From: a virus
Direction: 5' to 3' (one strand)
Length of the DNA: 26,030 nt
IMG/VR virus record: IMGVR_UViG_3300047461_000064
Span: 1-26,030 of that record
Positions 15,001-18,533 of the stretch are shown piece by piece. A model generated the notes under the pieces. It worked only from the letters and a program-made list of their open reading frames with translations, did no database searches and was not told where the DNA came from. Made by a program: the position numbers and the translations under genes. Every line of letters begins with the position of its first letter. Within the stretch, counting starts at the first letter, position 1.

Positions 15001-15094
15001 ATAATGCATCGGTTGCATTAAAATCATCAGGCGAAACATAAAGATACTTACCAGTCTTACTGCTGATAAGGTTATCCAAACGTGATAATGGCAT
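1..15094 (-). CDS. giant virion structural protein, probable tail fibre/adhesin (C-terminus beyond window)
   Basis: A single frame runs without a stop from ATG at 15094 to the left edge: at least 5,031 codons, over 500 kDa. The same frame reads sensible protein at both ends. The N-terminus (MPLSRLDNLIS, then KYLYVSPDDFN) resembles the pectin-lyase-like start of phage fibre proteins. Residues about 650-2700 are repeats: helical units with DARNLI/YRLI cores, seven C-x-x-D...GGN modules (Cys 736, 1022, 1161, 1525, 1883, 2012, 2453), and beta modules with SCxMD...YPR and HTFVSAT motifs. Around residue 3315 comes ISGQQDGIYYLTAL, and near residues 4970-5030 VTLPAAPQTGDVVRMIDVGG followed by GTPIQGDSTGTLFGD; I recall both from cyanophage fibre-like proteins. 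A weak AGAGAG ribosome site (15100-15105) and a late promoter precede it. Structural role is well supported by size, modules and position after baseplate genes; the exact appendage is inference. Confidence 0.85.
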   Translation of the reverse strand, partial: MPLSRLDNLISSKTGKYLYVSPDDFNATDALSNRGNSPVVPFKSIQRAFLEIARYSYLPGFGNDRFDQFTIMLMPGIHYIDNRPGLVDTSGVDIFGFDQANNAWTDDSILDLSNSDNVYYKFNNTEGGAIIPRGSSLVGYDLRRTVVRPLYVPDPAVTEREIPRTAMFNVTGGCYFWQFTLKDGQTTSESPLYDAAAGTGKVYYDPSDFTRLAAPNYSHHKLTVFEYADTDELNLFYRKIAKAFSAYQPTIDDPGEFDTRVQENRIVGPLSDSRIIESLTLTDATTDPSIPASTTEVTVTTKVDHGYFQGQFVAIANTEIDDVLEGIFEIKEIDQNDARKFKYLVPFVTSGIGSNIVSGQTVSVDTTPALGQNAQALAEVDSVESASPYVFNVSIRSTWGICGIWANGLKATGFKSMVIAQYTGVSLQKDDRAFIRYDEYTNTWNQASLVDAFATVPYHTKGDAYYKDEWRNFHVRASEDSFIQCVSIFAVGFADHFLMESGGDMSITNSNSNFGNTSLHAIGFKGFAFNQDKGGFITDIIPPKTVVDNTASTKKISYYTIDIQGTLSTSQNYTKLFLGNEDIVDPLVRPAATIDGYRLGAKSDDKLYVKLDPAPGTDEFFNASLEPTGFVKYIAKGSILNPSGGVVNSVYADAANLIESNRRMIQEEVFGYILEKYPRLQNIPYVNPGLDPAGNRYFDARNLIAANRQYIVDTAFDDMIRTYGSAVIQGIGDGKCKRDIGLVVDAVAEDLRDGGNANVIAATREYFDGDGNPLTNGLVGEEDYATYAFRRARDLCKLAIANLLPNKADLYDPDPNSNLAPYGINVGKTGSQAELDGDTTNGVTIDLALKADPASRYKDARNRIVANKDFILDAAVAEISVYHPDFYHPTDTQTNSQSRLADAFRLIRRNSSEIRDKALAQIAVDHPNFYIDGDNQTDEGSRYASAYRLISKNRDQIVDTALAETTVQHPDYYFVGDQATDARSRYADGYRLIVQNRVEIVNTAWNDTFAQYPNHGQYEAKCKRDLDIFIEAIGLDLFVGGNKYARKFISEYFNAAGTTWIIGGLQGEEAESVFAFNKARDYMKLAVANQLSIQDLSVTPGPAQYGGGGGDIPNNQSGACDDVQSAIVTLTDIVTAQITAGNLSGLPSETSYISGPGEEKCRRDIGIFVDSVALDLFCKGNVYSHRFAAEFFTDNTTPEFSFNSAVYNTNFNKARDMIKKAITNQLYFKDNGTQGAIDRTADNAPGSAYGQVSRDYTPHGAAYTASTGDMVLDIANHDLSTGDYIKIADNSLTFTCSMDNNATNHTYPRTTDPVSGQYIEITSSTADTITVNVGASPIVEFTPTTGTTYDPNTGLMVLEIGAHNLTAGTNVKLKEESLVFSCGFGGATGAAAEKAYPRSNGNDPFFNTSIAIQSVTATTITLQVLTTVPSTNTDPHTFVSATTGAVESGGNYAHTFVSATSNAVNFGGNTENELIDAQSALCSDVQAATDTLTGIVTTILANGNLSTMPIEVNYGTGRGPGEVKCARDLGYFIDAISVDMYHEGNKHTREYTEQYFTNASTPLPNGLQGEESESITAYNTAIGEMKKAITNQLYYKDLTVTEGGSTYAGSTTDVGTPTNVTYDATTGTLVTTITGHGLANGDKIKFLENSLTLSCTMDGNTANKTYPRPTDPTFNTWLTVANKTNDTFEVNVGTSPLVTYTPTTGTTYDPNTGLMVLEIGAHDLTAGTSIKLAPNSLTFSCGYNGATGAAAEKSYPRSNGNDPFYNTAINIESVTGTTITLQVLTTVPSTNTDPHTFVSATAGAVIAGGNYAHTFVSATANAVRKQNSAITSRTSSSACSDVQSAIDTLGTIVTDAIAAGNITGGIWNNAANPGTLIPGEAKCRRDLGIVVEAVAQDLWFGGNEFTIAATKEYFKGNQLIANGVDNEVAPSVTAFKRAEDLMQRALNNQYYDRDLNITLDTIGDPPIVGDIECDAHDMVISNQLFIAKEAYERMRAAYPSYTPSTGNTAQDCLDDIYDVLRDVMWDVKFGGNYKTYSIAKGYITNDFNGKTYPQIIQDVERDEVAKVFQEVKNVAMQVIKNETVTVSAGNDLTQIIDNTIVDDWDDEELLPKCGSAVAAVDSLMDIIIGAIGTDAGVGNLNGIQRTTADGADPGWNTALNILSATATSITINVGASPAGEQYAHTFVAAQSGAVISGGNYDHKFVSATTGAVNVVNGAQITPTNATYDATSGLLVMYFGFAHGVTTGDSLSLDDNSLTFSCGMDQYGTTKTYPRASDPVQGQNVNPTAVTTYSITINVGTSPLVEHNVSNAVYDQTSGQLALTIGNHSLASGTSIKLKEESLIFTCTKDQNKTSHAYPRSAGKYQPSTYQDGNCSDVCATVNALLDILCNSINDGNLDALPPLNNGEWDCANVRSSIEVLFDILNDAITDGTLAGLPVLNTGDFTINNEASKCFRDVTYIVDAVVNDLRLGGNLNSIQAGEAYYVGNNLEYIDGEKTETLDAWDYVGQMATAAMRNFDVLAYNCSTNSGSAIVDVNDTRGIIIGMSVVEYTAGSYRDGDNAPGLLGNSPTPVYTTIPQGTYVKRIVSNTQVELGVNGSRLTEGVTVNALQNSTTIDLYFVYENGIWADTLPTTVTVGPESEGPEVIADTTTSPSSRECAGTANAIETLVGNITTIINSGLGTVTRQEQTVNTALLSSRATLFTIDVAGTGPSNPHNFETGTPVRLVPRPRFDQVTGKYVDVDKRLVRLPNGFETNRTYYVIAPGRVTQPENYGATTLFNGSDQTRLMLATSKENAAAGIYIYASETDSIDKDVEIDLYQFVLDDKYDLHNYSAELTNTVNAGIMTNVSHIFDVPNAGTTPQKAFIRAVEGGVLPLVSTTYANDSSVAVTDPQNSAIGRINPNVEFFTRYQNSKVITLHKSHADAINNVNPITFASGQSGTKFDVFANKRRSPMKFDPGFTDATATSGKWYIQCRDEVTGQPDNVKKNNIFWRIKESDYADRQRSTDMWYQRLEDNRIADERTYKLRMVIPSYLQNARDPINGFVIKTRTDDTRKLVPQKILLKPVVGSVYGARFQNPVDAGEFIGDTSGSYDPYRRDTTGAGIEYRAFAKFTSGIQATIESGRKVKDILDDSIEYLELTLFDHGVDTKNFPGLRNETFTTVKITSPQGGNFVTSKVNNLASSTNAVSFAGNSSGLANIHAYYTINGEHYIIIKNIRGGDLVYSEYANTRFTQGTVFADMLEDQDMGKSLPLKTQIAKNNPQFFYKQNGANVYTITPGDRIQDDAGVEYYVDSVDDVGVIEDTFYIFGYETLQQRISGQQDGIYYLTALRGNISPFPTGAGVTNNFKKFKFSQPVGKLYPLNYRNDPLWFNNSGTTQKEKDYYAGLIDPPQAYSAADNYVHGAVTVNDFKGSTTREMVADLTEQPAFIERSYTIEAQSGNAASGSEQRKIPIGGNGAVSITDTKYYVELRRPSIARAGNHTFEYLGFGPGNYSTGLPARQEVVLTPDEDFYAQSKKQDGGIVFYTGINSQGDLYIGNRRINAITGEETFIDRATLVDDGDEDDTLGGLVTTFDTPVTFNQNITVVGGDGELVNTFESPITIAVQDSDLTQARDALIIRSNVTSVDPVTQLEQDEGLDRTSFSPPTEGDIRISKNTIKSAVFQFNARGNGQGYLFQTHTVAGVASNITPNQSPLIANGGSRINAGQFVNYGGVLAKTGDVLLKGSEIGKSGSLGWILANYFAQIANNSIDNIVFDGSNVVKLEFRDFNSGVALTNQEIGITSSSQIRIKNFYYDPRLNLTWQIYAAKPGDPFSPTNNYCHFQVIDQIPQATQPWETIIAGTAVGATAPTIEFSNSNFKEVGVLGGEALRTETETIGDYKLGINTVARAPHSAYENAFVDNLTTDPRANLDVVGTAFISGRTTADFLQHTQFADRDKTAVDNALLVGGDSSAPNDISVFRIATTNSGRVGINVSNANLDRALVVAGTSRFTADARFEHDIEVNGDGVIAEIRTSQTTGTFNLVDDTTFVGTLNIGSQVTTANLFNDSTADQFIYVGGSSAHSNLWLGATPDSAGTSISKVEIGGAYANTNEDLSYTKIKTRNLRVDGDMWLGFRRASGDTVELKSQASQVDFFSNSGGPSIINFATNASEINVAGQGGKTTINNQLEVIASAKFNGDVHLCGGVASFAFTGGRAQLGTDIVSHEDGIISQALFNKNVDILNVLVKQTNEEGYNQVDTAGAGQWGGASYQNSINTGGAVEPIILSGLSGDEYYLPLKFAPVKANGDPYFGTNDYIIVDSATVGAGSSATSHPEILQVVELTRISEAPYYIKVKRQPFGAFGGVLSNHVDTTPIYKVNVQFDATWTEQALDNDTSATDSVYLSEFGGNLTSNDYIIVDRDDSPKVPEYIKVITSLDQQVQKFRVSNCADPDLDVFEVNSVTGEVQIGNPAVPGSIVTINSSLNMSGGCGTLSDISFLGDAAAGSNVITNVSITTSGKTINDIKKGDVLSVVTDSSPLFLLQDTAVDFVFGGAIYLTSNIIGAQSVTGTTFRASRNERLTTTDGGLNTTFDVDTCSGTTTIGTHAGRFDVNLAWSSSGSILTNADLPTALNASEIITYGYYADPQSIQGNGPNTTIISTAAGNSASVLQIAVQSLGEGTGKFAIGDLIAVGPLASFTGVTGQIEFMTITDVVDGTNTIVATRAQEGTVNMSHSAADVVRRVIKHETQSLVTDAQIRQRLVAGVSNDYLSVILERGYISQSKLDYKQWLRFRNTTTGVEILGIVTGRLYGKTHTSVMNEQVGDGAKSYREGSLNVTDNLTLAGGNFVIYDSVKQTKLFHFVNDDGHADHQGLLYWDAGVLARGDFFLYPSSCPENVLLTLNCTPSFSVDNLGNVTAKTTLTVTGVSSASPTESDVFSVQNLGINGGSEYTIKQDRSIDAFGLTNFTTSSGARHTRYLSAASPEADLSLIANIIYMVNVQNTQTLIVTLPAAPQTGDVVRMIDVGGNLKYDTTLVIRTPETSGTPIQGDSTGTLFGDRL
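9620..11330 (-). repeat. direct duplication with 1,077-base offset inside the giant gene
   Basis: The stretch around 9702-10030 reappears at 10779-11107, offset exactly 1,077 bases (359 codons). Identity is visible at DNA level: 9804-9834 equals 10881-10911 (31 bases), and 9702-9727 equals 10779-10804 (26 bases). Both copies encode the same beta module order: SCG...GAAAEK.YPRSNGNDP, TLQVLTTVPSTNTDPHTFVSAT and GGNYAHTFVSAT. The flanking C-x-x-D modules at 11612, 10520 and 9446 are 1,092 and 1,074 bases apart, so the whole composite block is repeated. Confidence 0.85.
12085..12545 (-). repeat. four tandem 43-44-codon helical repeats inside the giant gene
   Basis: Residues about 850-1004 hold four consecutive copies of a unit with the pattern RYxDAxRLIxxNRxxIVDxAxxxIxxxHPxFY. 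Equivalent bases lie at 12122, 12251, 12380 and 12512, giving periods of 129, 129 and 132 bases. Examples are ADAFRLIRRNSSEI, ASAYRLISKNRDQIVDTAL and ADGYRLIVQNRVEIVNTA. The unit is rich in Ala, Arg and Ile and looks alpha-helical. The array sits between the first two C-x-x-D modules. Confidence 0.85.
12930..13150 (-). repeat. second helical repeat pair inside the giant gene
   Basis: Two further copies of the same helical unit lie at residues about 650-722: YADAANLIESNRRMIQEEVF and YFDARNLIAANRQYIVDTAF, 138 bases (46 codons) apart. They directly precede the first C-x-x-D module (Cys 736), the same arrangement as the four-copy array before the second module. Confidence 0.75.
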
Positions 15095-15135
15095 GATTAC
15101 TCTCTGATCCTGTAGTTAAAACTTTCCTCGTGATT

Positions 15136-15143
15136 TATTTATA
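15136..15143 (-). promoter_or_regulatory. T4-type late promoter for the giant gene
   Basis: The minus strand reads TATAAATA, the canonical T4-family late promoter (sigma gp55 -10 element). It ends 42 bases before the giant gene's ATG and directly follows a terminator hairpin. That predicts a leader of about 36 bases. Confidence 0.65.
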
Positions 15144-15146
15144 CAC

Positions 15147-15173
15147 GCAAAACCCCCAGTTTTGCTGAGGGTT
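15147..15173 (-). terminator. Rho-independent terminator after the HNH gene
   Basis: On the minus strand AACCCTCAG pairs with CTGGGGGTT (one G-T wobble) across a CAAAA loop, followed by a short TTTTGC tract. Arms are at 15165-15173 and 15151-15159. It separates the HNH gene from the late promoter of the giant gene. Confidence 0.75.
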
Positions 15174-15203
15174 CTAAGATATGGTATAGGTTAGATTTGA
15201 ACC

Positions 15204-15554
15204 TTATGTAATTACGATTAATTCTGGTAGTTGTACGTATCCATGATCCAATAATCTATGGCAGTTTGCACATAGAGGAGCACACTTATCTATCTCTTCT
15301 TTTAATGCAGTATAACTTGATATACACATCAACTTAGATATACTTGATGCTTTCTCTGACTGATCTATATGATATAGATCCATAACTTCTACGGGATAAT
15401 CTTTATTGCAAATGACACACGGGTGTGATTTAGCATCATCAACCATTTGTTTCCTTCTTTTTGCACCGACTTGATTTACTTTTTTTGTCTTGGAATTTTT
15501 TCTTGCCCACTCCCGTTGATATTTTCGATTTTCCTCTTTGTCTTTGATAGGCAT
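15204..15554 (-). CDS. HNH endonuclease, probable free-standing homing nuclease
   Basis: This 116-residue protein has a basic, lysine-rich N-terminus (residues 1-45) likely to contact DNA, followed by a zinc-type HNH core: CVIC at 46-49, YHID with His62, then CAPLCANCHR at 91-100 supplying a CxxC pair (95, 98), Asn97 and His99. HNH nucleases of this layout cut double-stranded DNA and in T4-like phages are often selfish free-standing homing genes. It lies one base downstream of the cpeT-like stop codon and immediately before a terminator, with no strong ribosome site, so it probably depends on upstream transcription and translational coupling. It could instead have a DNA-metabolism role; the position between an auxiliary gene and a structural gene favours a homing element. 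Confidence 0.8.
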   Translation of the reverse strand: MPIKDKEENRKYQREWARKNSKTKKVNQVGAKRRKQMVDDAKSHPCVICNKDYPVEVMDLYHIDQSEKASSISKLMCISSYTALKEEIDKCAPLCANCHRLLDHGYVQLPELIVIT

Positions 15555-15555
15555 G

Positions 15556-16074
15556 TTACTGTCTCACAAACTTAAACGCACCGTAGTCAGAACCCCATAC
15601 CTTAGTACGACTCTCTGCATGTAATCCTTTATCTGTTACCTGATACTCTGTCTCACTCAACATAACTTCATTCTGAACATATGTTTTTATACCATTCCAT
15701 GTTACCCAACACTCACAGGTAGATGTTCCACCAAAAAATATTTTATTACCTGTCTTTCTCATGATGACATCACACCCTTCACGATATTTTAATATATCAT
15801 CAGTAATTTTATCTATATTCTTACACTCTGCGAATTGTAGAGGATTTATAATCTCATAATTCTTCAGACGATATTCTTCATTTTCTTGTACAACATCAAT
15901 TACGAACTGTCTGTAGGGTCTGTTCAAAAGATAGTTGTATGCTTGCTCCCCATAAATGCGATTCCCACCAATTAAACGATGAGAGACACGTATATGTGCA
16001 TAACGAGTAGGGTGGGATTGTGCTTGTCTTTTATTGGCAAACGTTCCCACTAACAATTCAGTAAATTCATTCAT
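15556..16074 (-). CDS. cpeT: CpeT/CpcT-like phycobiliprotein bilin lyase
   Basis: This 172-residue protein matches the CpeT/CpcT family as known from cyanophages: an LLVGTFANKRQA start, YAHIRV (25-30), YGEQAYNYLLNRPYRQFVIDV (41-61), a central CDVIM (101-105), GGTSTCECWVTWNG (115-128) and the terminal VWGSDYGAFKF (159-169). Family members attach or chaperone phycobilins on phycobiliproteins; phage versions bind phycoerythrobilin, but their lyase activity is less certain. The role would be to modify host light harvesting during infection. Its start overlaps the stop of the upstream gene by four bases (16071-16074), indicating coupling. No strong ribosome site is seen. Family assignment is firm; the exact phycobiliprotein target is unknown. 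Confidence 0.85.
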   Translation of the reverse strand: MNEFTELLVGTFANKRQAQSHPTRYAHIRVSHRLIGGNRIYGEQAYNYLLNRPYRQFVIDVVQENEEYRLKNYEIINPLQFAECKNIDKITDDILKYREGCDVIMRKTGNKIFFGGTSTCECWVTWNGIKTYVQNEVMLSETEYQVTDKGLHAESRTKVWGSDYGAFKFVRQ

Positions 16075-16331
16075 TCGGGTAAAATTTCTCGATTAAGAAG
16101 ATCTAATTCAAATAAAACTGGATGACATTCTTCTTCCATCAGGTAGTCACCCCATCTCAAAATATCTTCTAATGTATACTCTGGATTAATAGCACATTCT
16201 GTAAGAATCCACTTGTCTTGCTTCTGATAATTTTCTAAACCATCAAATGCAAAGGGTATATCATTAATAAAATACATTCTAACAGGTTCACTGTCTACAA
16301 ATACATGTCTTTTGCCGATTGGGTATTTCAT
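16071..16331 (-). CDS. small conserved-looking phage protein of unknown function
   Basis: An 86-residue acidic protein (starts MKYPIGKRHVFVD, ends NREILPE) with no signal peptide, membrane segment or motif I recognise. Trp and Glu/Asp-rich stretches (ILTECAINPEYTLEDILRWG) suggest a compact soluble fold. It is translationally coupled to the cpeT-like gene by a four-base overlap and lies 28 bases after the glutaredoxin gene. A near-consensus sigma70 promoter ends four bases before the assigned ATG, so either the mRNA is leaderless or translation starts at an internal Met such as residue 19. Function unknown; the coupling suggests it acts with or is co-dosed with CpeT. Confidence 0.65.
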   Translation of the reverse strand: MKYPIGKRHVFVDSEPVRMYFINDIPFAFDGLENYQKQDKWILTECAINPEYTLEDILRWGDYLMEEECHPVLFELDLLNREILPE

Positions 16332-16334
16332 AAT

Positions 16335-16363
16335 ATTCTACATAACACTCATGTTTTTGTCAA
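16335..16363 (-). promoter_or_regulatory. sigma70-like promoter before the 16331 gene and cpeT
   Basis: The minus strand shows TTGACA (16358-16363), a 17-base spacer and TAGAAT (16335-16340). The -35 overlaps the glutaredoxin stop codon. The predicted start site falls at about 16328, at or just inside the assigned start codon of the downstream gene. This is a sequence match only. Confidence 0.5.
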
Positions 16364-16590
16364 GTCTTAAGAAACATCTCGTGTAAAGTTTCTTTTAGTG
16401 TTCCAATATGGTCTTTGCCTATTGTAACTTGTGGGTATTTAGCGTCTCCACCAAATTCCATTTCAAACTCTGTCTGAGTGAAGTCTTCTCCTAGCACATA
16501 CTCGTGGAAACTATGTCCTTGACTTCGCAAAAGTGAAACTGCACGTTCACACTCTTGATTTCCATTAGAATAAACGACTGACTGTTGCAT
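16360..16590 (-). CDS. glutaredoxin-like protein
   Basis: A 76-residue thioredoxin-fold protein of the short phage glutaredoxin type. SVVYSNGNQEC (4-14) is the first strand and active-site loop, with a single Cys14 where classical glutaredoxins have CPYC. YPQVTIG (52-58) carries the cis-proline loop (Pro53), and HIGTLKETL (61-69) is the C-terminal helix region that normally contacts glutathione. Monothiol-like members use glutathione and can reduce ribonucleotide reductase or bind Fe-S clusters; which applies here is not visible. Length is close to that of phage glutaredoxins. An AGGA lies about 13 bases upstream of the ATG, too far for an ideal ribosome site. It sits between an anchored unknown protein and the coupled unknown/cpeT pair. 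Confidence 0.8.
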   Translation of the reverse strand: MQQSVVYSNGNQECERAVSLLRSQGHSFHEYVLGEDFTQTEFEMEFGGDAKYPQVTIGKDHIGTLKETLHEMFLKT

Positions 16591-16622
16591 GGTTGATTGT
16601 AAGTCCTATAATATATGTATTT

Positions 16623-17216
16623 TTAGCAATCTTTAGACATATCCTCTGCCATATTTCCACCAATCTCTGCACCTTGGTTACCACCAAACATTGCTACCCA
16701 TCCTGCTGCTACCCATCCTACGAATGGTATAGTGCTAAGAGTAGGTGCTGCTGCTGCACCAACGCTAGTGCCTACAAGTCTTCCAGTTCCTTCTGCTGAT
16801 CCTATTGCTTTTATACATGCTTCACTTTGTCTAGCAGCAACTATCTCTGCTGTCTGCCCTGCTGTCAAACCAGGTTTCTGATCTAACCATGATCTAGTAT
16901 TAGATACTGCACCACCTTGGTTGGTCTTACCATCCATAAAGTATTCTTCAGCAACCTTAGTTGTGTTAGTTGCAAGTCCCAAGAACCCTGCCTTCTCTTT
17001 AATATCTTTAGTAATATATGCTGTTGCAGGATCATTTGCTCTGTAAGCAACTTTATACCCATCCTCTGTTACCTCTGCCTGATAAGTTGTATAGTCACCT
17101 ACAGGTAATTTTAAATCTGGTAATTTACTTTGTTGTCTAGTTGACAGGACACCTATCATAGCTATATGTGATACACCTACGAGAGTTCCTAAACTAATTC
17201 CAATCCACTTATTCAT
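16623..17216 (-). CDS. membrane-anchored glycine-zipper protein of cyanophages
   Basis: A 197-residue protein with an N-terminal hydrophobic anchor (residues 4-25, WIGISLGTLVGVSHIAMIGV), a polar domain containing GDYTTYQAEVTEDGYKVAYRANDP (40-63), and a C-terminal glycine/alanine-rich hydrophobic stretch (GTGRLVGTSVGAAAAP to GGNQGAEIGGNMAEDM, about 142-192) resembling glycine-zipper membrane segments. It ends in Cys. I recognise the general pattern from T4-like cyanophage genomes, where it is uncharacterised. It would sit in the host membrane with the middle domain on one side; a role in membrane remodelling or lysis is possible but not shown. It starts 10 bases after the cupin gene, so it probably shares its transcript. 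Confidence 0.75.
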   Translation of the reverse strand: MNKWIGISLGTLVGVSHIAMIGVLSTRQQSKLPDLKLPVGDYTTYQAEVTEDGYKVAYRANDPATAYITKDIKEKAGFLGLATNTTKVAEEYFMDGKTNQGGAVSNTRSWLDQKPGLTAGQTAEIVAARQSEACIKAIGSAEGTGRLVGTSVGAAAAPTLSTIPFVGWVAAGWVAMFGGNQGAEIGGNMAEDMSKDC

Positions 17217-17226
17217 TTGTCTTCAT

Positions 17227-17700
17227 TTACTCACCTAAAGTATGTATAACAGGTTTTTCGTTCTTTAAAATGTTATACAATTCCATATTCTCTGCAGTAG
17301 ATACTGGATAGAACTCAGCACTGGGATCAAACCCATCGTATCTCTTTGCCTGATTAATTACTATTGATCCATTCTCTCCTGATGTAGACCTATGGAACGT
17401 GCCACGAGGTATTATTAATGCACCACTATGTCTATTAAGATGCACTATATGGTATTGATATCTCCAATCTCTATTGACTAACTCAAAAGTTCTCTCACCT
17501 GATAATACTCTATTACAGTCATCTTGAAAACTATGGATATAGAACTGTTTACCTCCCACGCAATCAGGTGGAGGTGATATGGCAGGACCTGTGTGTACCA
17601 CAAGATCACTAGCATTTGATTCTTCTACAGATATATCATAAAATATTACATCATCTGTTTCACGAAACACACGGTGTCTCTTAAAATGTATGTCACTCAT
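17227..17700 (-). CDS. cupin-fold protein coupled to PTOX
   Basis: A 157-residue single-domain protein with two cupin-like motifs. QFYIHSFQDD...LSGERTFEL (52-74) resembles motif 1 (His56 and Glu69 as candidate metal ligands). GALIIPRGTFHRSTSG (93-108) resembles motif 2 (His103), followed by GSIVINQAKRYDGF (111-124). Cupins are beta-barrel proteins acting as metal-dependent enzymes or as small-molecule sensors; the substrate cannot be told from sequence. Its ATG overlaps the PTOX stop codon (17697-17700), so the two are translationally coupled and probably work in the same process. An oxygenase, epimerase or binding role would all fit the fold. Confidence 0.65.
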   Translation of the reverse strand: MSDIHFKRHRVFRETDDVIFYDISVEESNASDLVVHTGPAISPPPDCVGGKQFYIHSFQDDCNRVLSGERTFELVNRDWRYQYHIVHLNRHSGALIIPRGTFHRSTSGENGSIVINQAKRYDGFDPSAEFYPVSTAENMELYNILKNEKPVIHTLGE

Positions 17701-18197
17701 ATCATTGTCATTGCATGTTGTAATTCTCTTGCGTGTTCTAATTCATCTGATGCTATTTCTTGTATTTTAGCATCTTCTGGGTGATATGCACCATACTTAA
17801 CATAAGTTTCATATGCATGCTTTTCAATCTTCATGTTGATGTCGTAAGCGTCCATAGGATCAACGAGATAGTAAACAACCATGATCCAATAATAAAGTAG
17901 AACAAGATGTTTGGCAAAAAACCTGTCGATCCAATGCTTATTGCCTTCCCTAAGTTCCATTTCCTCCAGATGCTCTGTTTCATTTAATGCTTGGTAAAAA
18001 TGTTCCTTCATTAAGTATACATGTTCTTCACCTCGAAGTCCAAGACTTTCACGAAAATGTAACACACTGATAAAAGCAAAGTAAGGTGCTCTGGCAATCA
18101 CTTCAAGAACCCAGAACCTCTGAAAATCTCTACCTCTGTAGAGGAAGTCTAAGATATAGATTGTAGTATCTAAGACGAATGTGTTTATTTGTTTCAT
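17697..18197 (-). CDS. ptox: plastoquinol terminal oxidase (PTOX), alternative-oxidase family
   Basis: This 166-residue diiron oxidase would oxidise plastoquinol and reduce oxygen to water, giving the host thylakoid an electron sink when carbon fixation is shut down. The four iron-binding segments are visible: LEVIARAPYF with Glu32, NETEHLEEM with Glu73 and His76, IEKHAYETYVKY with Glu125, and DELEHARE with Glu152 and His155. GRDFQRFWVLEV and the hydrophobic LVLLYYWIMVVYYLV (98-112) match PTOX, a monotopic membrane protein. Its length suits cyanophage versions, which lack the N-terminal extension of plant PTOX. A TATAAATA element ends six bases before the ATG and no ribosome site is seen, so the mRNA may be leaderless. 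It is coupled to the cupin gene downstream. Confidence 0.95.
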   Translation of the reverse strand: MKQINTFVLDTTIYILDFLYRGRDFQRFWVLEVIARAPYFAFISVLHFRESLGLRGEEHVYLMKEHFYQALNETEHLEEMELREGNKHWIDRFFAKHLVLLYYWIMVVYYLVDPMDAYDINMKIEKHAYETYVKYGAYHPEDAKIQEIASDELEHARELQHAMTMI

Positions 18198-18202
18198 ATA
18201 GG

Positions 18203-18210
18203 TATTTATA
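18203..18210 (-). promoter_or_regulatory. late promoter candidate abutting PTOX
   Basis: A perfect minus-strand TATAAATA lies across the stop codon (18206-18208) of the preceding gene. By T4 spacing, transcription would start at or next to the A of the PTOX ATG (18197). It could be a true promoter for a leaderless message or a chance match in AT-rich DNA. Confidence 0.4.
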
Positions 18211-18529
18211 CTGAGAACAACGCTTTCATAACAAAATCTTTAGATAGATCAGGTTCCCCAAACATATCCATTTGTATTATATCAGCATTTACCTCGATGT
18301 CATCCTTATTCTTACGAGAATGTAACCAATAGCACGTACCATCCTCTCTTATATAAAAGTAACTGGTGTTGTGTGAGTCAAGACAAAAGACAGCATACAA
18401 ATAAGGGTATTCCCTCTTAGCATTTGGATCTGGTTTACATGACTTACCCATGCTTCCATACATGGGTTCTTTACCACTACCATGAGCAGGGGGTATGTCT
18501 CTCATGACATGCCAATCATATCCTGTCAT
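18206..18529 (-). CDS. uncharacterised small phage protein
   Basis: A 107-residue soluble protein (MTGYDWHVMRDIPPAHGSGK) with an aromatic-rich centre (YPYLYAVFCLDSHNTSYFYIREDGTCYWLHSRK, residues about 42-73) that reads as alternating beta strands. It has no signal peptide or membrane segment, and I recognise no family. A good ribosome site, GGAGG within 18541-18548, lies about 12 bases upstream inside the preceding gene, and only four bases separate its ATG from that gene's stop, so it is co-expressed with the two small genes before it. It ends within the PTOX promoter candidate. Confidence 0.65.
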   Translation of the reverse strand: MTGYDWHVMRDIPPAHGSGKEPMYGSMGKSCKPDPNAKREYPYLYAVFCLDSHNTSYFYIREDGTCYWLHSRKNKDDIEVNADIIQMDMFGEPDLSKDFVMKALFSV

Positions 18530-18533
18530 TTAA

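Noticed and set aside
15095-15203. tRNA or small RNA gene in the gap before the giant gene
   Set aside because: Only a terminator hairpin and a late promoter can be seen; no cloverleaf can be drawn.
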